Below, in pieces: positions 6,216-9,639 of a stretch of DNA of 9,639 nucleotides (positions within the stretch are counted from its first letter, which is position 1; every line of letters starts with the position of its first letter). Both the position numbers and the translations under genes were made by a program. The notes below the pieces were generated by a model, which had not been told where the DNA came from, did not search any database, and was given only the letters and a program-made list of their open reading frames with translations. Origin of the DNA: an uncultured Duganella sp. (lineage in GTDB: Bacteria; Pseudomonadota; Gammaproteobacteria; Burkholderiales; Burkholderiaceae); contig CAMLSG010000208.1 in assembly GCA_946482635.1 (NCBI GenBank), forward strand, positions 1 to 9,639, read 5' to 3'.

Positions 6216-7868
6216 ATGAATGAACTGAAGGGCCTGACAGCGCTGGTCATCGAGCCCAATCCCAGCATGCGCGCCAGCTTGCACAACATGCTGAGCTTGT
6301 GCGGCCTGGTGCGCATTGACGATGCCGCCAGTTCCAACCAGGCCATCCGCGCGCTGGAAACCCGGATCTATGACCTGGTCCTGTGCGAATACGCCCTGGA
6401 GGGCGGCCAGGACGGCCAGCAAATGCTGGAGGACTTGCGCCATCACCGCCTGATCAATGCTTCGACCATGTTCTTCATGGTGACCGGCGAAGGCCAGTTC
6501 AGTAAAGTGGTCAGCGCCGCCGAGCTGATGCCCAACGACTACATCCTCAAGCCTTTTGCCGCCGATGCCATGCTGGAGCGTATCTGGCGCGCCCTCGACC
6601 GCCGCAATGCCCTGCTGCCGGTGTACCAGCTGGTCGAGATGGGCGACTTGCGTGCGGCTATCGAGGCATGCGAGGAAGGCGAGATCGCACAGCCGCGCTT
6701 TGCCATGGAATTCCGCCGCCTGCGCGCCGAGATGCATATCCAGGCCGGCGAGCCGGAGTCGGCGGAGCCGCTGTACGCCGAGCTGTGGGACAGCCGCCAG
6801 GTGCCGTGGGCGCGGCTGGGCCAGGCCAAGACCCTGTACCTGCGCGGCCGCTATGATGAAGCGCGCGAAATGCTGGAAGACCTGCTGGGCAAGAACACCC
6901 GCTTCCTCGATGCCTATGACTGGCTGGCGCGCACGCATGAGGCGAATGGCAATCCGGCGGCAGCGCAGGTGGTGCTGGCCAACGCCGTCGAACTGTCGCC
7001 GCATGCAGTGCGCCGCCTGCGCCGTTTGGGCGAAGTAGCGCTGGAAGCCGGCGACGTCGATGGCGCCGAGCGTGCCTTCAAGCAGGTGGTCAGCAAGACG
7101 CGCTATTCCGAATTCCGCACGCCGGAGGACCACGCCAAGCTGGCGCAGACCCTGGTCAAGAAAGGCGACCCGGTGCAGGCGGCCGCCGTGATCCGCGACC
7201 TGGACAAGTCGCTGTCAGGCACCCCCAACACCGACGTCTGCAGCGCGATTGCTTCGGCCGCGCTGCATGAATTCACCGGCAACGTGGCGCGCATGAATGC
7301 CTCGCTGGACTACGCCGTCACCGGCGTGCGCGCTGCCACCGGCCTGTCGAACGAAATGAAGATGGAGCTGGCGCGCACCTGCCTGGAAGTGGGCAAGGAG
7401 GAACAGGCCAGCGAAGTGATGCGCGACGTGATGCGCAATTCCGCCACCCCCGGTGCGATGGAGCGCGCCATGCGCATGATGGAAAAGAGCGGCCATGCGG
7501 AGCTGGGCCAGCGCCTGGCCGACGAAAGCCGCAACGAGGTCGGCGAAATGGTGGCAGCCGGTGCGGCGCTGGCGAAGAAGGGCGACTTCCGCGGCGCGGT
7601 CGACCTGATGCTGGAGGCCGTGGCCAAGCTGCCGGACAATGCCCAGGTGGCCTTCAACGCCGCGGTGGCGATCCTGAAATGCCTGGAGAACGAGGGCTGG
7701 GACGATGCCCTCGGGCGCCATGCGCTGGCGCTGGTGGCCACCGTGCGCCGGCTCGATCCGGCCAACGACAAGCTGAATGCACTGGCCGGCTTGCACCAGG
7801 ACATATTGAAGAAATACAACATCCGCCCCGCCGCGCGGCGCGAAGCTGGGGTGCGCGTCGCGATTTGA
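6216..7868 (+). CDS. REC-TPR protein with degenerate receiver (pseudo-receiver)
   Basis: The 550-residue protein has an N-terminal receiver-like domain (about 5-125) and a long alpha-helical TPR-type repeat region (about 130-540; for example ARLGQAKTLYLRGRYDEARE and VALEAGDVDGAERAFKQVV). The receiver keeps Thr90 (MVTGEG) and Lys112 (DYILKPF). The phospho-acceptor position is Glu58 (LVLCEYALEGG, where related receivers have Asp), and the acidic pair near the N-terminus is IEPNP with Glu13-Pro14. It therefore probably cannot be phosphorylated normally, and Glu may mimic the phosphorylated state. TPR arrays bind other proteins, so a scaffold or adaptor role is likely; the partner is unknown. No signal peptide or membrane segment is seen. 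It sits between the HD-GYP and HDOD-GAF genes, with its own -10 candidate at 6180 and only 24 bases before the next gene. Confidence 0.88.
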   Translation: MNELKGLTALVIEPNPSMRASLHNMLSLCGLVRIDDAASSNQAIRALETRIYDLVLCEYALEGGQDGQQMLEDLRHHRLINASTMFFMVTGEGQFSKVVSAAELMPNDYILKPFAADAMLERIWRALDRRNALLPVYQLVEMGDLRAAIEACEEGEIAQPRFAMEFRRLRAEMHIQAGEPESAEPLYAELWDSRQVPWARLGQAKTLYLRGRYDEAREMLEDLLGKNTRFLDAYDWLARTHEANGNPAAAQVVLANAVELSPHAVRRLRRLGEVALEAGDVDGAERAFKQVVSKTRYSEFRTPEDHAKLAQTLVKKGDPVQAAAVIRDLDKSLSGTPNTDVCSAIASAALHEFTGNVARMNASLDYAVTGVRAATGLSNEMKMELARTCLEVGKEEQASEVMRDVMRNSATPGAMERAMRMMEKSGHAELGQRLADESRNEVGEMVAAGAALAKKGDFRGAVDLMLEAVAKLPDNAQVAFNAAVAILKCLENEGWDDALGRHALALVATVRRLDPANDKLNALAGLHQDILKKYNIRPAARREAGVRVAI

Positions 7869-7881
7869 TAGCCGCCGGGGC

Positions 7882-7887
7882 TACAAT
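7882..7887 (+). promoter_or_regulatory. -10 box (TACAAT) directly before the HDOD-GAF start
   Basis: GCTACAAT places TACAAT 5 bases before the ATG at 7893, within the 24-base gap after the REC-TPR stop. Transcription from it would start at about the start codon, and no ribosome binding sequence is present. TTGATA (7865-7870) is only 11 bases upstream, too close for a -35. The same arrangement precedes the methyltransferase gene at 1761. Confidence 0.45.
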
Positions 7888-7892
7888 GGGCT

Positions 7893-9449
7893 ATGAGCTC
7901 CAATCCACCAGAAGAACGCCCGGTCCGCGCCTACCTGCTGAAAAAGCTTTGCAGCGATGACGAGGGCTTGTTTGCGCTTGGCGTGTCGATTGCGCGCGTG
8001 GTGCAGATGGCCGATTCGGACGACCAGGGCACGCAAAGCCTGGCCTATCACGTACTCTCCGACGTCGCGCTGACCCAGAAGATCCTGCGCCTGGCCAATA
8101 CGCCGCAATACCGCCAGGCCTCGGGCGCGCCGGTAACCACTATTTCCCATGCGATTTCGCTGCTTGGTTTCGATAATGTGAAAACCACGGCGCTGGCCAT
8201 GCTGCTGGTCGACACCATGGCCAACAGCAAGCATGCGCAAAGCGTGCGCGTTGAACTGGAGGCGGCGCTGTGCGCCAGCCTGGTAGGACGCGAACTGGCG
8301 CGCTACAGCCCTTACCAGAAGGCGGAAGAAGCCGCGATCGGGGCGCTGTTCAAGAACCTGGGGCCGCTGCTGATTGCCTCGCGCGAGCATGACCGCTTCC
8401 GCGAAATCAATGCGCTGGTGGTGGCCGGCGAGCACTCGCAGGCGCAGGCCTCGCAAATGATCCTTGGAAGCACCTACGACACGCTGACGGCGACCGTGCT
8501 GCGCGAGTGGAAGATTCCCGACGTGATCATCCGGTCGCTGACTCCTTTGTATGGCAGCACCTTGCGGCCTCCGGCAGACCGCACGGAGTGGATCCGGCAG
8601 GTGGTGCACTTCAGCATGGATGCTGCGCGCGCCCTGACGCGGCTTGGAGGCGCGGCTTCCGACGACGTGCGCTTGCTGCACCAGCGCTTCGGCAACGCGC
8701 TGGGGCTTGAGCGCGAGCAGGTGACCACCGTGCTGACGCGGGCGCGGAGCAGCATGGATGCCCTGTTGAACAGCATGCAGATGGATGGGGTGAGCGGCGG
8801 CGCTTCCGGCGAGCCGGGAGATCCTTATGCGGAATCGAACGAAGTGCCTGCTGCTACCGGCACCTTGCCCAGCGTGCTGGCGCTGGCCAGCCTGGATTCC
8901 GGTGCGAAGGAAGGGGCGTACCCGAGCGGCAAGCCGTATGACGCGCGCGAGCAGCTGCTGGCGGGCGTGCAGGAGCTGACCGAGATGCGGGTGGAGGGCA
9001 AGGCGCGCGTCAATGAGCTGGTGCAGGCGGTGCTGGAGACTCTGTATCGCAGCATGGGCTTCCGCTTTGCGACGGTGTGCCTGAAGGATGCGAAGACGGG
9101 GCAGTTCCGGGCTCGCATTGCGCTGGGGGATAAGCGGGCCTTGCGCCAGGAGGGGTTTGTGTTTCCGCTGCAGGGGAAGGATTTGTTCCACCTGGCGCTG
9201 GATAACGATGCGGACTTGATGATCGCGGATGCGAATGTGGCCAAGATCCGCGACCTGCTGCCGAAGTGGCACCTGGATTTGCTGCCGGATGCGCGCAGTT
9301 TTATCGTATTGCCGTTGGTGGTGCAGGGGGTGCAGCTTGGCTTGTTCTATGCGGATCGGGCGCAGCCGGCGCCGGAAGGGGTGCCGCCGGATGAGACTTC
9401 GCTGATCCGGGCGTTGAAGGCGCAGGTGTTGGCGGCGTTGTCGCCTTAA
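7893..9449 (+). CDS. HDOD-GAF signalling protein
   Basis: The 518-residue protein starts with an HDOD domain (about 15-220), shown by LSDVALTQKILRLANTPQYR, TTISHAISLLGFDNVKTTAL and REWKIPDVIIRSL. HDOD is an HD-superfamily domain lacking the metal-binding His-Asp; here the equivalent of LLHDIG is LFKNLG with Lys154-Asn155, so it is expected to be non-enzymatic and to act by protein interaction. A low-complexity linker (about 290-345) leads to a GAF-like domain (about 365-515; LVQAVLETLYRSMGFRFATVCLKD, RSFIVLPLVVQGVQLGLFYADR), likely sensing a small ligand or mediating dimerisation. No transmembrane segment is seen. The ATG at 7893 is the natural start. The last ~350 bases use more TTG, GGG and GAT codons than the rest, but the frame is intact. 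It is convergent with the EAL gene. Confidence 0.9.
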   Translation: MSSNPPEERPVRAYLLKKLCSDDEGLFALGVSIARVVQMADSDDQGTQSLAYHVLSDVALTQKILRLANTPQYRQASGAPVTTISHAISLLGFDNVKTTALAMLLVDTMANSKHAQSVRVELEAALCASLVGRELARYSPYQKAEEAAIGALFKNLGPLLIASREHDRFREINALVVAGEHSQAQASQMILGSTYDTLTATVLREWKIPDVIIRSLTPLYGSTLRPPADRTEWIRQVVHFSMDAARALTRLGGAASDDVRLLHQRFGNALGLEREQVTTVLTRARSSMDALLNSMQMDGVSGGASGEPGDPYAESNEVPAATGTLPSVLALASLDSGAKEGAYPSGKPYDAREQLLAGVQELTEMRVEGKARVNELVQAVLETLYRSMGFRFATVCLKDAKTGQFRARIALGDKRALRQEGFVFPLQGKDLFHLALDNDADLMIADANVAKIRDLLPKWHLDLLPDARSFIVLPLVVQGVQLGLFYADRAQPAPEGVPPDETSLIRALKAQVLAALSP

Positions 9450-9460
9450 AACCGGTAAAC

Positions 9461-9488
9461 CAGGGTCCGACCCAAGGGTCAGACCCTG
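9461..9488. repeat. 28-base imperfect palindrome of GGGTC/GACCC type (intergenic repeat, possible bidirectional terminator)
   Basis: Arms CAGGGTCCGACCC (9461-9473) and GGGTCAGACCCTG (9476-9488) are separated by AA and pair with one mismatch. The element lies 11 bases after the HDOD-GAF stop, in the gap between two convergent genes. From memory, similar GGGTCAGACCC palindromes recur between genes in Oxalobacteraceae genomes, so it is probably one copy of a dispersed repeat. No T-run follows, so a terminator role would rest on the hairpin alone. Only one copy is in this window. Confidence 0.6.
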
Positions 9489-9490
9489 TC

Positions 9491-9530
9491 AGATCAACCG
9501 CCGCGGGTTTTGGTTGTGCGACGTTGATCT
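9491..9530. repeat. 8-base inverted repeat AGATCAAC/GTTGATCT in the convergent gap
   Basis: AGATCAAC (9491-9498) and GTTGATCT (9523-9530) are exact reverse complements around a 24-base GC-rich spacer. The spacer contains a shorter competing pair, GGTTG at 9512-9516 against CAACC at 9495-9499. TCTTT follows on the plus strand. It begins 2 bases after the palindrome at 9461-9488 and may be part of the same mobile repeat unit or of a terminator for the convergent genes. Confidence 0.4.
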
Positions 9531-9533
9531 TCT

Positions 9534-9639
9534 TTAAGCCGTCTCCGGCAACCTTCCCGCCAGCGCCTCAAACTCCGCCACCTTCATCGGCCGCGCAAAC
9601 AAATACCCCTGCGCCTCATTACAGTACTTACTGCGCAAG
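9534..9639 (-). CDS. C-terminal end of an EAL-domain protein (cyclic-di-GMP phosphodiesterase type), cut by window edge
   Basis: Only the last 34 codons are present, read on the minus strand with stop TAA at 9534-9536. The peptide LRSKYCNEAQGYLFARPM followed by KVAEFEAL matches the typical end of EAL domains (C-x-EAQGYLFARP-x-x-x-x-EFE). EAL domains hydrolyse cyclic-di-GMP to pGpG, often fused to GGDEF and sensory domains, none of which can be seen here. Catalytic residues lie upstream, outside the window, so activity cannot be judged. It converges with the HDOD-GAF gene, with an 84-base gap holding two inverted repeats. Confidence 0.85.
   Translation of the reverse strand, partial: LRSKYCNEAQGYLFARPMKVAEFEALAGRLPETA

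Noticed and set aside
6165..7133. 322-residue minus-strand frame opposite the REC-TPR gene
   Set aside because: No domain pattern; it lies opposite a continuous REC-TPR coding sequence.
7865..7887. TTGATA plus TACAAT as a sigma-70 promoter
   Set aside because: The spacer is only 11 bases, far below the usable 16-18.
7881..9272. 463-residue minus-strand frame opposite the HDOD-GAF gene
   Set aside because: No recognisable motif and antisense-type composition; the plus strand gives a coherent HDOD-GAF protein.
1..9639. CRISPR array, tRNA, rRNA, transposase, toxin-antitoxin or defence genes
   Set aside because: No repeat-spacer structure, tRNA-like clover leaf or such protein motif was seen; all coding space is taken by housekeeping and signalling genes.

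Overview
The window reads as chromosomal DNA from a GC-rich betaproteobacterium, most likely Oxalobacteraceae (the Massilia/Duganella/Janthinobacterium group). This is judged from codon use, the protein versions present, the GCTAMAAT-type -10 boxes and a GGGTC/GACCC-type intergenic palindrome. It is densely coding, with no gene-free stretch longer than about 145 bases. There is no tRNA, rRNA, CRISPR array, insertion sequence or phage gene.

Left part (1-1707, minus strand): a compact operon read leftwards. It encodes an SDR reductase with a pteridine-reductase-like Asp-Tyr-Lys active site, then a dihydroneopterin aldolase family protein (FolB), then the tRNA 2-thiocytidine synthase TtcA, which runs off the left edge. 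The first two genes fit together as pterin/folate metabolism. ttcA is coupled to folB by an ATGA overlap.

Middle part (1761-3887, plus strand): a divergent two-gene unit. It encodes a MidA/NDUFAF7-family methyltransferase and a membrane-anchored J-domain protein with an unrecognised, probably periplasmic C-terminal domain. The J-protein gene converges on an orphan cheW, and the two share the 4 bases TTAA as their stop codons.

Right part (3884-9639): five consecutive signalling genes. They are cheW (minus); a REC-DUF3369-HD-GYP cyclic-di-GMP phosphodiesterase (plus); a REC-TPR protein whose receiver has Glu at the phospho-acceptor position (plus); an HDOD-GAF protein (plus); and the C-terminal end of an EAL-domain protein (minus, cut by the right edge). 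No CheA, chemoreceptor or GGDEF domain is visible. The block looks like a small regulatory cluster linking chemotaxis-type signalling with cyclic-di-GMP turnover, but how its members connect is inference.

Regulatory signals: three plus-strand genes (1761, 6216, 7893) are preceded by GCTACAAT or GCTAAAAT boxes. Two of these lie so close to the ATG that leaderless transcripts are plausible. The cheW/HD-GYP divergent region is AT-rich and holds a perfect GCAATT-TTT-AATTGC palindrome. The HDOD/EAL convergent gap holds two inverted repeats. I found no clear evidence of a wholly new system. The points most worth following are the pseudo-receiver, the transmembrane J protein and the pteridine reductase/FolB pair.
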